A program made the position numbers and the translations under genes. A DNA stretch of 62,485 nt from Rhodocyclaceae bacterium (lineage in GTDB: Bacteria; Pseudomonadota; Gammaproteobacteria; Burkholderiales; Rhodocyclaceae), in NCBI GenBank assembly GCA_011391215.1, contig JAABQX010000048.1, forward strand, positions 1 through 62,485. Direction: 5' to 3'. Below, in pieces: positions 53,787 to 62,485 of this stretch (positions are counted from its first letter, which is position 1; every line of letters starts with the position of its first letter). Below the pieces are notes generated by a model. It was not told the DNA's origin. It saw only the letters and a list, made by a program, of their open reading frames with translations, and did not search any database.

Positions 53787-55022
53787 TCAGGCCAGGCGCC
53801 CCAGCTTGCGCGACTCATCGACCCATTGCAAGATGGCCTGCAAGCTTAAGGGCATGGAATAGAGATAGCCCTGCGCAATGTCACAGCCCATGGTGGCGAG
53901 CAGGTTTGCCGTGTTTTCGTCTTCGATCCCTTCGGCAATCGTCAGCAGACCGAGCGATTTGGCAAGCTGTAGCGAAGACTGTACGATCTCGCGGCTGCGC
54001 GCTGAACTGCTCAGTTCCTGGATGAAGGATTTGTCGATCTTGACACAGGAGACAGGCAGGGTCTTGAGGTAATCGAAGCTCGAGTAGCCCGTTCCAAAGT
54101 CGTCGAGCGCAACCGCTACCCCCTTCTTGGCGAGCTTGTCGAGCACCACACCCACCGTTTCCATGTCTTCGATGATGGCGGTTTCAGTGAGTTCGACCTT
54201 GAGCTCCTGCGGACTCATGCCGGCGGCTGTCAGAAGGTCGTCTATGGTTTCCACAATCTGCGGATTGGCCAATTCGGCACCCGACAAGTTGACGCTGATG
54301 AAGACCGGTGTGCCGGCAGTAGCCTGGCAATAACTGCGCAGGGTCGGCCAATCGCGGACGGCGCGCTGCAAGACCCAGAGACCGAGCGGCCGGATCAGCC
54401 CGGTTTTTTCGGCCAGGCTGATCAGCTTGGTAGGCAGAATGCTCCCCAGCAAGGGATGCTGCCAGCGGATCAGCGCTTCGAAACCGATCAGATTATGTTC
54501 ATCCAGTCTGACCAGCGGCTGATACGCCAGCTCGAGTTGGCCGTTTTCCAGGGCAAACGTCAAATCCTGGGCCAATATCAGGGTCAACATGGCGGCTTCC
54601 ATATCACCTGACTCGTCTTGCTCGGGCGTGGCACAGATCACCCCGTGAACACCACTGCGGTTACGGAAACGTTCGAGCAACAGCACCAGCAAGTGGCGAA
54701 TCACCGGATCAGTGCGTTTCAAGAGCTCCTGGACCAGCTCGCGTTCGATCCGTAGCAGGGTCGTCGGCTCAAGCGTGCGCACCGTTGCAGTACGTGGCAT
54801 TTGATCGAGTAGCGCAATCTCGCCGAAGATTTCGCCGGCCCGCATGACGGCAATGCGCTGCCCATCCTTGGCCAAAACCTCTACCGACCCAGACTCGAGG
54901 AGGTAAGCCGCATCTCCCGGATCGCCGATGCCGCAGACCAGATGGTTGGCCGGCAACTGCTCGCGCGGCAGGGAGGCCTGCGTGGCACTCGTCTGTTGAG
55001 CGTTTATCTGCATTACAAGCAC
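53787..55022 (-). CDS. Cyclic-nucleotide-binding-domain and EAL phosphodiesterase fusion
   Basis: A 411-residue protein. Residues 25-120 are a cNMP-binding domain with A-G-E-I-F-G-E-I-A-L-L and P-R-T-A-T-V. Residues 150-405 are an EAL domain: E-A-L at 182-184, N in S-V-N-L-S-G, E-L-T-E-T, D-D-F-G-T-G-Y, K-I-D-K and E-G-I-E, so metal and catalytic residues are complete. It should cleave cyclic di-GMP under control of a nucleotide or other ligand. No membrane segment. Tandem with the hemerythrin gene. Confidence 0.9.
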   Translation of the reverse strand: MLVMQINAQQTSATQASLPREQLPANHLVCGIGDPGDAAYLLESGSVEVLAKDGQRIAVMRAGEIFGEIALLDQMPRTATVRTLEPTTLLRIERELVQELLKRTDPVIRHLLVLLLERFRNRSGVHGVICATPEQDESGDMEAAMLTLILAQDLTFALENGQLELAYQPLVRLDEHNLIGFEALIRWQHPLLGSILPTKLISLAEKTGLIRPLGLWVLQRAVRDWPTLRSYCQATAGTPVFISVNLSGAELANPQIVETIDDLLTAAGMSPQELKVELTETAIIEDMETVGVVLDKLAKKGVAVALDDFGTGYSSFDYLKTLPVSCVKIDKSFIQELSSSARSREIVQSSLQLAKSLGLLTIAEGIEDENTANLLATMGCDIAQGYLYSMPLSLQAILQWVDESRKLGRLA

Positions 55023-55107
55023 ATCCTTGATGTTCGTGGTGAGTCTAACCTGCGAAGTTCTACTGGCAACCTGCGCCTGCCGTTTTCCGCCGGACTCACT
55101 GGAATTC

Positions 55108-55695
55108 TCAGGAGCGGTGGGCGGTAATTTCCTTCAACAACCGCTCATTCGTATCCGCGAGTTCGCGATTCTGTTCGGCGAGCAGGCGGTAGAGCGTTTG
55201 CACCGCCAGCAACAGGGCGGCGGAGCTGTTGTCCTTGGGCTGGGATTCGATTTCATAGGCGGCGGTCGTCGTTTCGCCGGCATGTATCCGCTCCATCTGG
55301 CGCGCCATGACCTGGTCCTCGCCGAGGATATGGAAGGTCAGCCAGGCCGACAGAAAGTCATAAAAGGTTTCACAGGGATGCTTCATCGCGGCGCGCGCAC
55401 GCCACATCGCGGTCAGCTGCTCGACAAACAGATGGTGGTGCCGGACATGAGGATCGACATGGCGCGCATCCAGGCCGGCTTTGCGCATCAAAGCCTCTTC
55501 ATCGTGAAAATGCTCGCGTGCATAATCGGACAACTGCTTGAAGAGAATCTGCATTCTGCCTTCCGACATCCCTTCGCGGGCGATGTTGACATCCCCCAAC
55601 TCGTTAACGAGATCAACCAGGCGGTGATGTTGGGCGTCGACACTGTCGATACCTGTCTCAAATAACTGTCCCCAAGCGAAGGCTTCCACGTTCAT
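55108..55695 (-). CDS. Bacteriohemerythrin with a C-terminal extension
   Basis: A 195-residue protein. The di-iron ligands are visible: H23 or H24 in A-Q-H-H-R-L, H62-x3-E66, H83-x3-H87 and H122-x4-D127. It binds O2 reversibly. The extra 60 residues after the domain form a helix with L-L-A-E-Q-N-R-E-L-A-D-T-N-E-R-L, a likely coiled coil for dimerisation or signalling. Start overlaps the greB stop by four bases. Confidence 0.9.
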   Translation of the reverse strand: MNVEAFAWGQLFETGIDSVDAQHHRLVDLVNELGDVNIAREGMSEGRMQILFKQLSDYAREHFHDEEALMRKAGLDARHVDPHVRHHHLFVEQLTAMWRARAAMKHPCETFYDFLSAWLTFHILGEDQVMARQMERIHAGETTTAAYEIESQPKDNSSAALLLAVQTLYRLLAEQNRELADTNERLLKEITAHRS

Positions 55696-56258
55696 CCCCC
55701 CTCATAACTGATTTCGATGATTTCGATCTCGCGCAACCCCGCCGGACTCTGAAAACGCACCACATCGCCTTCACGCGCTTTCAGCAACGCCCGCGCCAGC
55801 GGCGAAATCCAGCTGACCGCACCCACCGCAGGATCGGCTTCATCCACGCCGACAATACGGTAGGTTACATCACCGGCCGCTTCCGGGCCCAGGTCCATCA
55901 CCGTAACGCGGGCGCCAAAGAACACCTGGTCCAGATTCGCCTGCCGCGCCGCATCGACGACCTCGGCATTGTCGAGCCGTTTGGTGAGATAGCGCAAACG
56001 CCGGTCGATTTCGCGCAATTTTTTCTTGCCATAGATGTAGTCGCCGTTTTCCGAGCGGTCGCCATTACTGGCCGCCCAGGACACGACTTGCACCAGATGC
56101 GGCCGCTCCACCTTCACCAGGCGCTCGAACTCCTCGCGTAATGCGGCGTGACCGGCAGGCGTCATGTAATTCTTGGTGCCGACGGGCAAAGAGGGCACAC
56201 CGACGGGATCTTCGTCGTCCTCATCGGCATCGCTTTCCTTGACAAAGGCTTTGTTCAT
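55692..56258 (-). CDS. greB: Transcript cleavage factor GreB
   Basis: A 188-residue Gre factor. The N-terminal coiled coil carries G-D-R-S-E-N-G-D-Y-I-Y-G-K-K-K-L-R-E-I-D, the GreB-type acidic tip and basic patch. The C-terminal FKBP-like domain ends D-V-V-R-F-Q-S-P-A-G. It rescues backtracked RNA polymerase. A 30-residue acidic N-terminal extension (D-A-D-E-D-D-E-D) is longer than in E. coli GreB. Confidence 0.93.
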   Translation of the reverse strand: MNKAFVKESDADEDDEDPVGVPSLPVGTKNYMTPAGHAALREEFERLVKVERPHLVQVVSWAASNGDRSENGDYIYGKKKLREIDRRLRYLTKRLDNAEVVDAARQANLDQVFFGARVTVMDLGPEAAGDVTYRIVGVDEADPAVGAVSWISPLARALLKAREGDVVRFQSPAGLREIEIIEISYEGG

Positions 56259-56440
56259 TCAGCGGAGTCTTGTCCATCCATGGAGAGATTGGATGGCACC
56301 TGTCCATGCAACGGGGTCTCCCATCGGAACCAACTCTTGTTTGCGTAATTGCATTTTCAACTCCTGTCAGGTAACACCTTCGATACTACACAGAGCATAG
56401 CTAATGCTCAACAAAGGAAACCGCTACCCGCGTATGAAGC

Positions 56441-56464
56441 GCCGTCCTGCCAGAGCCGACTTTT
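56441..56464 (-). repeat. 24-bp dispersed repeat, copy 10
   Basis: Two mismatches to consensus on the minus strand (CTCTGG and CAGGAC). It is in the 285-base spacer 56259-56543 between greB and the kinase gene, where I see no other feature. Confidence 0.87.
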
Positions 56465-56543
56465 TACATGCAGAAACCTCATCTGCGACGGCCTGCCGAT
56501 CGACCAGCGCCCCGTGGGGCGCCTGACCCGGCAACTGACCTGA

Positions 56544-58961
56544 TCACATGGTCTGCTTGATCGCCAGCAGCGCCTGGTTGCGCAGCGTCTTCAGCAGCGA
56601 CAGCTCCTTCTCGGGAACGGTGATCGAGCCGGCCTTGTCACGGTCGCAGTAGATCAGCGCCACCGGGCGCCCCTTGATGTTGAGCGGAAAGAGCACGAAG
56701 GTCTTGGCGGGAATGCGTTCGCGAAACCACTGCGGCACCTTGTCGGCAATCTTCGGATCGTCGATGTCGTTGATGATGATGTCGACGCCCTTGCCGGTGG
56801 CCAGCAGGAACACATCATTCACCTGGCTGCTCATCGGAAATCGGAACTGCCGCGTCAACTCGCCCACCTCCGGCCCCAGCCCGAAACGGCCAGTCATGTT
56901 GCCGGTCTTGCCGTCGCGCAAGGCCAGAAGGACGCGCTTGAAGCCCATCGCCCGGTACATGGTCTCGAGGATGATGCGCAGGATGTCGTTCAGCGCAAAA
57001 TCATCGACCAGCGAATTGCTGATGTCCTGGATGCCGGCCGTCAGCACCGCCTGGGCATCCTCGGGAACCGCTGCCGTATCGTCCTCCTCCCCGGGTAGCG
57101 GCGCATCGCCCAGCAAGGTCTCGGCCAGCGCATCGTTGGCACCGCTGACGCCATGAACGTGCGGCGTCAGCGCCGCATCCACGGTTGCAGCGCCGCCGAC
57201 GAAGGCGGCTGTCTGGCGCGCAAACATGCTCTGTTTGAGGTTTACATGCAGGATCGAGGCAACTTCGGCCAGATCCTCCACCACCTTTTCCATGTTGTCC
57301 TGCAACTGGCGGTCGGTCATCTGCAAACTGCTACCGAAGCGCCGGGAAATCCTGGCGAGTGCCTTGCCACGCTGTTCGGGCGGTGTGGCAGCGACCATTG
57401 CACACATCTCGTTGGCGAACCCGGCCATGACGTGCAGCGCCTCATCGGTAGTATTCGGCTTACGCACATCGCCCGCAGGCAGCGGCCGCATGCTGGCGAT
57501 GATGTTTGACGGGAATCCCCAGTTTTTGGCGATCCCCATGCCCAGCGCTTCGAGTGAAATACCCAACACCTGGGTGGCAGCCGCCTTGACGGAAAGCTTC
57601 TTGAACTCCATCAGCTTATAAATTTCGGCGACCTCTTCGGGGAAGTAGTATCGGGCGAGTAACTGGCCCAGGTCGTGGAACATGGCACAGATGAACGCTT
57701 CCTCGCCCTGGCGCCGCAGCAGCGGGCCATGACTGCTCTCGCGCGCCAGCAGACCGGCGAAATTCGCGCGCAGGAAAGCCTCTTTCAGATCTTTGGCATT
57801 TCCCTTGTCCTGCATGTGTTCGAACAACAGCACCGTAATGGCGATGTTACGAATCGTATCGAAGCCGAGCACGATCACCGCACGCGACACGGTGCTGATG
57901 TTGCCGCCGCCAGCCTGACGATAGAAAGCCGAATTCACCAGCCGGAGGATCTTGTTGGTCAGCGCGTAATCCTTGAGGATGGTACTGGACAATGAGTTGA
58001 CGCTCTCGCCCTCGGCAGAGGTGAGCTTGTTGATCGCCGAGACCGAATCGGAAAGCGCCGGGAAATCAGATTTGTGGCGCATGCGCCGCAGCAGGAACTC
58101 CAGCGTGTCCTGCTGCGCAATCGCCGCCTGACCCTCGGCGCGTTCGCTTTCGCCCTCACTCAAATAACCGGTCAGCGCCTCGCACAACTCGGTGGCGCTG
58201 GCATAGCGCTGCGCGGGGTCGAGCGCGCAGGCGCGCAGGATGATGCCGCCCAGCCGGGGATCGATTGGCGGCTCCTTGGGCAACACCACGCTTTCGGTGG
58301 CGATGCGATAGAGAATCGACTCTACCGAGCTGCCGTCGAAAACGCGCTGGCCGGTGAGCATTTCCAGCAGCACCAGGCCGGCGGCAAACACATCGACCTG
58401 CGGACTGATCCGGTGCAGGGTAACGTACTCGGGCGCCATGTAGGCGGGCGTACCGGTCAGGCCCTCACCCGCCTCTTGCCCTTCAGCCGACACGCGCAAG
58501 GCGATGCCGAAATCCATCACGCGCGGTGCGCCATCACGAGCATCGATCAAGATGTTCGAAGGTTTGAGGTCACGGTGGATGATGCCTTGCGCGTGCGCCT
58601 GGGCCAGCGCGTCGGCCACCTGGCGTAGCAGCGCCGCCGCCTTGATCGGCGAGAGCGGGCCTTCTGTCTTAAGGAGATCCGCGAGATTGCGGCCATCGAC
58701 CCGTTCAAAGACCAGATAAGGATCACCCTCCTGCTCGCCTGCATCAAAGATGGGAACCACATTCTGGTGGCGGAACTTGCTGGCCGTGCGCGCCTCGTCG
58801 AGCAGCAAGGCGTTGCGCGCCGCATCGGCACGCGAAAAATGCAGCGTTTTGATCGCCACCTCGCGCTGCAGTTGCGGATCCCACGCCAGATAAACGACGC
58901 TCTGCGCGCCACGCCCCAGTTCGCCGCGAATCTCGAAGCGGCCGATATGCTTGTCTACCAT
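56544..58961 (-). CDS. Ser/Thr protein kinase - HDOD - GAF fusion
   Basis: An 805-residue cytoplasmic protein. Residues 8-270 are a Hanks-type kinase: G-E-L-G-R-G-A-Q-S-V-V, K38, H-R-D131-L-K-P-S-N and D150-F-G, all catalytic residues present. Residues about 290-500 are an HDOD domain (L-P-type start, F-H-D-L-G-Q-L-L and the following Y-Y-F). Residues about 640-800 are a GAF-like domain. No membrane helix, unlike PknB-type kinases. It may sense a ligand through GAF and phosphorylate unknown targets. Next to EAL and histidine kinase genes. Confidence 0.9.
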   Translation of the reverse strand: MVDKHIGRFEIRGELGRGAQSVVYLAWDPQLQREVAIKTLHFSRADAARNALLLDEARTASKFRHQNVVPIFDAGEQEGDPYLVFERVDGRNLADLLKTEGPLSPIKAAALLRQVADALAQAHAQGIIHRDLKPSNILIDARDGAPRVMDFGIALRVSAEGQEAGEGLTGTPAYMAPEYVTLHRISPQVDVFAAGLVLLEMLTGQRVFDGSSVESILYRIATESVVLPKEPPIDPRLGGIILRACALDPAQRYASATELCEALTGYLSEGESERAEGQAAIAQQDTLEFLLRRMRHKSDFPALSDSVSAINKLTSAEGESVNSLSSTILKDYALTNKILRLVNSAFYRQAGGGNISTVSRAVIVLGFDTIRNIAITVLLFEHMQDKGNAKDLKEAFLRANFAGLLARESSHGPLLRRQGEEAFICAMFHDLGQLLARYYFPEEVAEIYKLMEFKKLSVKAAATQVLGISLEALGMGIAKNWGFPSNIIASMRPLPAGDVRKPNTTDEALHVMAGFANEMCAMVAATPPEQRGKALARISRRFGSSLQMTDRQLQDNMEKVVEDLAEVASILHVNLKQSMFARQTAAFVGGAATVDAALTPHVHGVSGANDALAETLLGDAPLPGEEDDTAAVPEDAQAVLTAGIQDISNSLVDDFALNDILRIILETMYRAMGFKRVLLALRDGKTGNMTGRFGLGPEVGELTRQFRFPMSSQVNDVFLLATGKGVDIIINDIDDPKIADKVPQWFRERIPAKTFVLFPLNIKGRPVALIYCDRDKAGSITVPEKELSLLKTLRNQALLAIKQTM

Positions 58962-59019
58962 CGTGGCATTTTAGCCTCGGCATTGCCAATAGCGGAGTGC
59001 AGGCATAAGATTCCGCCCC

Positions 59020-59229
59020 ATGACGCTCCCTGACGACACCGACGCCCTGCAGGCCCAGCTGACCGAACTCAAGGTCGAACACCACGATCTTGACGCGATG
59101 ATTGCGCGCGTCGAAGAAACCCCGCCGCATGACGAACTGGCGCTACGCCGCCTGAAGAAACGCAAGCTCCAACTCAAGGATCGCATCGCCGCCATCGAGC
59201 GCCTGCTCGGCCCCGACCTGCTCGCCTGA
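59020..59229 (+). CDS. DUF465 (YdcH-like) small protein
   Basis: A 69-residue, highly charged helical protein with the DUF465 pattern L-K-V-E-H-H-D-L-D-A-M-I near 17-28 and L-R-R-L-K-K-R-K-L-Q-L-K-D-R-I near 43-57. A coiled-coil hairpin is expected. Function unknown. Divergent from the kinase fusion. Confidence 0.87.
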   Translation: MTLPDDTDALQAQLTELKVEHHDLDAMIARVEETPPHDELALRRLKKRKLQLKDRIAAIERLLGPDLLA

Positions 59230-59251
59230 CGACGACTCCCTCTGCACTTGC

Positions 59252-59275
59252 AAAAGTCGGCGCTGGCAGCACGGC
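59252..59275 (+). repeat. 24-bp dispersed repeat, copy 11
   Basis: Two mismatches to consensus (CAGC in place of CGGG). It lies between the convergent stops of the DUF465 gene (59229) and the hybrid kinase (59298). Confidence 0.87.
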
Positions 59276-59297
59276 ACCGCCAGCCGGCGCGACGTGC

Positions 59298-61850
59298 TCA
59301 GGTTGACGCGGGCAAGGCCCTGACCGCCGCCTCAAGCTCGGCCAGCAGTTCCCGCAACTCCGGCTGCCGTGCCAAAAACGCCGCGAGTTGCTTGTCGCGC
59401 ACCGCATATTCCATCACCCGTGCCAGCGCAGAAAGTCGTAGTGCGCCGAGTTGGGCGCTCGATGACTTGATGCTGTGAGTGAGGCGGCGCATGTCGTCCA
59501 TGCGCTGTTCCGCACTGGCCGTTTCGAGTTCTGCCGCCATGCGCTGGATGTCGGCGAACAACATCGCTACCAGTTCGGCAACGCTCATGCCGGTGCCCAG
59601 GGACAGATCGTCGAGCACCCGGATATCCAAAGTGGCCAGACCGGCCGCTTCGTTTGTCGTACCCGCTGCGGGGATTTTCATCGTGCCGGCACCGACTGTT
59701 TCACCACTGCCCGCTGGGGCCGGTACGGCGTCCGTGCCCACTTTGACGCCCAGCCAACGCTGCAGCACGGCCACCATGTCGTTCTGGCGGAAGGGCTTGG
59801 CAATGAAATCGTTCATGCCGGCGGCAAAACAGCGTTCGCGATCTTCGGGCTGCACGTTGGCGGTCAGCGCGACGATGGGCGTCAGGCCATTGACGGAATC
59901 AGCTTGCAGGGCGCGCATCCTTTTCGTCGCTTCGATCCCGTCCATTTCGGGCATCTGCATGTCCATCAGCACCAGGTCGAAGTGCTGAGCGGCGAATTGC
60001 TCAACGCCGATGCGGCCATTTTCGGCACTACTCACCTCGACGCCGAGGCGCGACAGGAGTTGGTGTGCTACCTGAAGGTTGACCGGATTATCTTCGACCA
60101 GCAGGACCCGACCGTGAAATTTCGCACCTGGCTCACCAGCCTTGGCGATGTCATGCACAGCGCGGCGCAAGGGGGCCGGCTGTGCTGCAGAGCAGACCGG
60201 CAGCGTGAGTTCGCACCAGAAGCAGGCGCCTTCATCGGGTGCACTGACCACGCCGATGCGGCCTTGCATGGCTTCGATGAGGCGCTTGGAGATCGTCAGG
60301 CCCAGGCCCGTGCCGCCAAAGCGGCGCGTCGTGGAAGCATCGACCTGGGAAAATATATTGAACAGCCGCGTCTGCGCTTCGGCTGCGATGCCGATGCCGG
60401 TATCGCGCACTGCAAGGCGCACCAGCGCGCTGCCGGCCTCCACCTCGTGCCAGCTCACCTCGACGGTAATGCGCCCTATGCGGGTAAACTTGACGGCATT
60501 GCCGACCAGATTCACCAATACCTGACGGATACGCAGCGCGTCGCCGCGCAAACAGGCAGGCAGATCCGCAGGGCAATCCAGCACCAGCAGGACATCCTTT
60601 TCAAGGGTGCGCGGCCGCAGCAGATCACAGACTTCGGCAGCCAGCCCGGCCAGGTCGAAATCGATCGCCTCGAGGGTCAGCCGGCCCGCTTCTATTTTCG
60701 AAAAATCGAGGATGTCGTTAATGATCCCGAGCAGCGAGCGACCGGAACTTTGCAGGGTGGCGACAAAGCCTCTCTGCTCGTCGTTCAGTGGCGTCATCAA
60801 CAGCAGGTCGGCCATGCCAAGCACACCATTCATCGGCGTACGGATTTCATGGCTCATGGTGGCGAGAAACTCGCTTTTCGCGCGCGAACCGGCTTCGGCC
60901 GCTACGCGTGCGGCTTCCAGGTCAACCAGCATGCGTGCCTCGCTGATTGCCGTCTGCGCTGCGGCGCGCCGCTGGCGCGCGTCGAACAGGGCCAGCAACA
61001 GCATCGGGCCAAGAATCAGCAGTGCCGCAAGGATGAAACCCAGACGGATGCTGCCAAGATTATCCGGCTGGTAAGACCAGCCGCCCTTGGGCCGCGCCGC
61101 CAACTGCCATGTTCCCATTGGCAAGGCGACGTGGGCCTGCAACGCGTCGGCGGAAAACAGGCCGGCATCACCGAAAAATACTTCGCCCGACGCCCCCTCT
61201 CCATCCTTGCCGCGCAGCGCAATCTCGACCGGCAGATCGGCATCGAGCAGGCCGCTCTCCCGGTAAAGCCGTTCGGCATCGATCACTGCGGAAATCAGGC
61301 CCCAGAAGCGGGACGCGCCATTGGGATCTTCGACGAATACCGGAATGCGGCCGATCAAGCCCGTGCCGCCTTGCGCCAGCGTGAGCGGCCCGGCCAGCAC
61401 AAGCTCGCGGGTCTCGCGGGCGCGCTCGGCGGAGGCGAGTTGCGCCGGCGTCTTGCGGAAGTCGAGCCCGATGGCTTTTTCGTTGCCGGCCAGCGGAAAC
61501 ATGAAACGGATCACCATGTCGGGCGCTGCGCCGATATTGCGCAAACCGGATTGCCCTTCGAACAACGGTCGCGCAAAACGCTCGAATGTCGCCTGATCGA
61601 GATTGGGATAGGCGGCCACGACACTCACCAGACCTCGCACCAGCAAGATATTGCTGCGCAGGTTGCCTTCGAGACGGCTCTGCAACAGCAACAGGCGCTC
61701 GCGCACCAGGCTTTGCTCGCGCACGCGATGCGCGTCGACCACCTGGCGCTCGACAAACAGCGCCGCCAGCCACAGGCCGATGGCGGTCACTCCCGCCGTC
61801 AGCAGGATCAGCCAGGTGCGCTTGCCGGACGAGCCCATTCTCTCTCTCAT
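59298..61850 (-). CDS. Hybrid sensor histidine kinase (CHASE, HisKA, HATPase, receiver, Hpt)
   Basis: An 850-residue protein. A membrane helix at 14-33, a periplasmic CHASE domain at about 60-265 (F-R-K-T-P-A-Q near 135), a second helix at 275-295, HisKA with H334 in M-S-H-E-I-R-T-P, HATPase ([23 protein letters not shown]), a receiver domain with D630 in L-M-D-M-Q-M-P, and an Hpt domain with H792 in L-T-H-S-I-K-S-S. A complete phosphorelay in one chain; no cognate regulator is adjacent. ATG is in M-R-E-R-M-G; the fifth codon is another ATG. Confidence 0.95.
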   Translation of the reverse strand: MRERMGSSGKRTWLILLTAGVTAIGLWLAALFVERQVVDAHRVREQSLVRERLLLLQSRLEGNLRSNILLVRGLVSVVAAYPNLDQATFERFARPLFEGQSGLRNIGAAPDMVIRFMFPLAGNEKAIGLDFRKTPAQLASAERARETRELVLAGPLTLAQGGTGLIGRIPVFVEDPNGASRFWGLISAVIDAERLYRESGLLDADLPVEIALRGKDGEGASGEVFFGDAGLFSADALQAHVALPMGTWQLAARPKGGWSYQPDNLGSIRLGFILAALLILGPMLLLALFDARQRRAAAQTAISEARMLVDLEAARVAAEAGSRAKSEFLATMSHEIRTPMNGVLGMADLLLMTPLNDEQRGFVATLQSSGRSLLGIINDILDFSKIEAGRLTLEAIDFDLAGLAAEVCDLLRPRTLEKDVLLVLDCPADLPACLRGDALRIRQVLVNLVGNAVKFTRIGRITVEVSWHEVEAGSALVRLAVRDTGIGIAAEAQTRLFNIFSQVDASTTRRFGGTGLGLTISKRLIEAMQGRIGVVSAPDEGACFWCELTLPVCSAAQPAPLRRAVHDIAKAGEPGAKFHGRVLLVEDNPVNLQVAHQLLSRLGVEVSSAENGRIGVEQFAAQHFDLVLMDMQMPEMDGIEATKRMRALQADSVNGLTPIVALTANVQPEDRERCFAAGMNDFIAKPFRQNDMVAVLQRWLGVKVGTDAVPAPAGSGETVGAGTMKIPAAGTTNEAAGLATLDIRVLDDLSLGTGMSVAELVAMLFADIQRMAAELETASAEQRMDDMRRLTHSIKSSSAQLGALRLSALARVMEYAVRDKQLAAFLARQPELRELLAELEAAVRALPAST

Positions 61851-61978
61851 GACGTCGCTGATTTTACGGGCAAACCTTCATCAGCCAGGTTCGGGAAACG
61901 GGTAAATTGCAACGTCGCCGGTTGAAACCGGTCCGGTCGGCGCAAACTAACGACGACCCTAATCTGCAGGAGTCCTCC

Positions 61979-62485
61979 ATGAAACTCGACGCCGCTGCCC
62001 TTGATCAACTCTTCCGCAACGCCCGCACCCATAACGGTTGGCAGGACAAACCCGTACCAGACAGCCTGCTCACCGAGTTGCACGACATCATGAAATGGGG
62101 CCCGACCAGCGCCAACTGCTGGCCGCTACGTGTCATCTATGTCAAATCCCCCGAGGCCAGGGCCCGCCTCATGCCGCTGCTGATGGAGGGCAACCGTGCC
62201 AAGACGGCAGCGGCGCCCGTCATCGCCCTGCTCGGCATGGACATGGCATTCTATGAGGAACTCCCGCGCCTTTTCCCGCATACCGATGCCAAAGCCTGGT
62301 TCGTCGGCAACGACGCGCTGATCGCAGCCACTGCCTTCCGCAACAGCAGCCTGCAAGGCGCCTACTTCATGCTCGCCGCCCGCGCCCTGGGCCTCGACTG
62401 TGGCCCGATGTCCGGGTTCGATGCCACCGCGGTCGACGCCGAATTCTTCGCCGGTACGCAGATCAAGAGCAACTTCATCTGCAGC
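61979..62485 (+). CDS. rutE: RutE-like malonic semialdehyde reductase / nitroreductase (runs off the window)
   Basis: The first 169 residues of a nitroreductase-fold protein. Start ATG 61979 with CAGGAG upstream. [22 protein letters not shown] and [11 protein letters not shown] match RutE, which reduces malonic semialdehyde in pyrimidine breakdown and binds FMN. No other rut genes are seen, so a general nitroreductase role remains possible. Confidence 0.88.
   Translation, partial: MKLDAAALDQLFRNARTHNGWQDKPVPDSLLTELHDIMKWGPTSANCWPLRVIYVKSPEARARLMPLLMEGNRAKTAAAPVIALLGMDMAFYEELPRLFPHTDAKAWFVGNDALIAATAFRNSSLQGAYFMLAARALGLDCGPMSGFDATAVDAEFFAGTQIKSNFICS

Noticed and set aside
59475-61925. An 816-codon open frame opposite the hybrid kinase
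   Set aside because: Antisense shadow; the minus-strand kinase has all domains.

Overview
The window is a chromosomal stretch of a betaproteobacterium, most likely from the Rhodocyclales or a close relative. This is inferred from the gene families present: a cyanophycin locus, an Rnf complex followed by nth and a DUF1841 gene, an H-NS with a lysine/alanine tail, NhaR-type regulators, HldD-CysM, and generally GC-rich codon use. There is no rRNA. One tRNA gene, tRNA-Val(GAC), lies at 25.9 kb.

Region by region. 0-7.4 kb: start of a cyanophycin synthetase (minus strand), then a plus-strand unit of cyanophycin-associated ABC exporter, DUF1854 protein, GlgX and MalQ; malQ carries an in-frame amber codon. 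7.4-10.1 kb: minus-strand hldD-cysM-exonuclease. 10.2-11.2 kb: a pocket of decay with an IS3 transposase remnant and a broken small ORF. 11.2-24.4 kb: mostly small housekeeping and repair genes in short units (SemiSWEET, SRAP, alcohol dehydrogenase, VanX-like dipeptidase, ProQ, MOSC, TerB, Ung, DjlA-like, dCMP deaminase, HugZ-like, YceH, H-NS, 2OG oxygenase). 24.4-26 kb: amidase, integrase remnant and tRNA-Val. 26-38.6 kb: an accessory-looking, mostly plus-strand stress cluster with two NhaR-type regulators, TerB and TerC proteins, PAP2 phosphatase, DgkA, an HPF-like protein, a BI-1 protein, CBS protein, a NavBac-type sodium channel, HtpX, a carbonic anhydrase relic, DUF2189 and PsiE. 38.8-45.9 kb: rnfABCDGE-nth-DUF1841-fecR. 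45.9-51.7 kb: a PulE/GspE ATPase, a double thioredoxin protein, a LysR regulator with divergent small proteins, a deoxyinosine glycosylase and an unknown gene. 51.7-62.5 kb: HtpG behind a sigma-32-like promoter, then signalling proteins (cNMP-EAL, bacteriohemerythrin, kinase-HDOD-GAF, hybrid histidine kinase), GreB, and the start of a RutE-type nitroreductase.

The signal not explained by genes is a dispersed 24-bp repeat (5' part AAAAGTCGGCGC, 3' part TGGCGGGACGGC). It occurs at least 11 times on both strands, four times with identical sequence, plus three more diverged matches inside genes. Flanks are not shared, so the 24 bp is the whole unit. Several copies sit 8-23 bp after stop codons. 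Two are in frame inside rnfC and the fecR-like gene and encode the same peptide, K-V-G-(A/S)-G-G-T-A. Others add a V-P-P-A-P-T-F-like peptide to gene ends or leaders. I think this repeat is the best candidate for something undescribed here. The Na+-themed stress cluster is the second.
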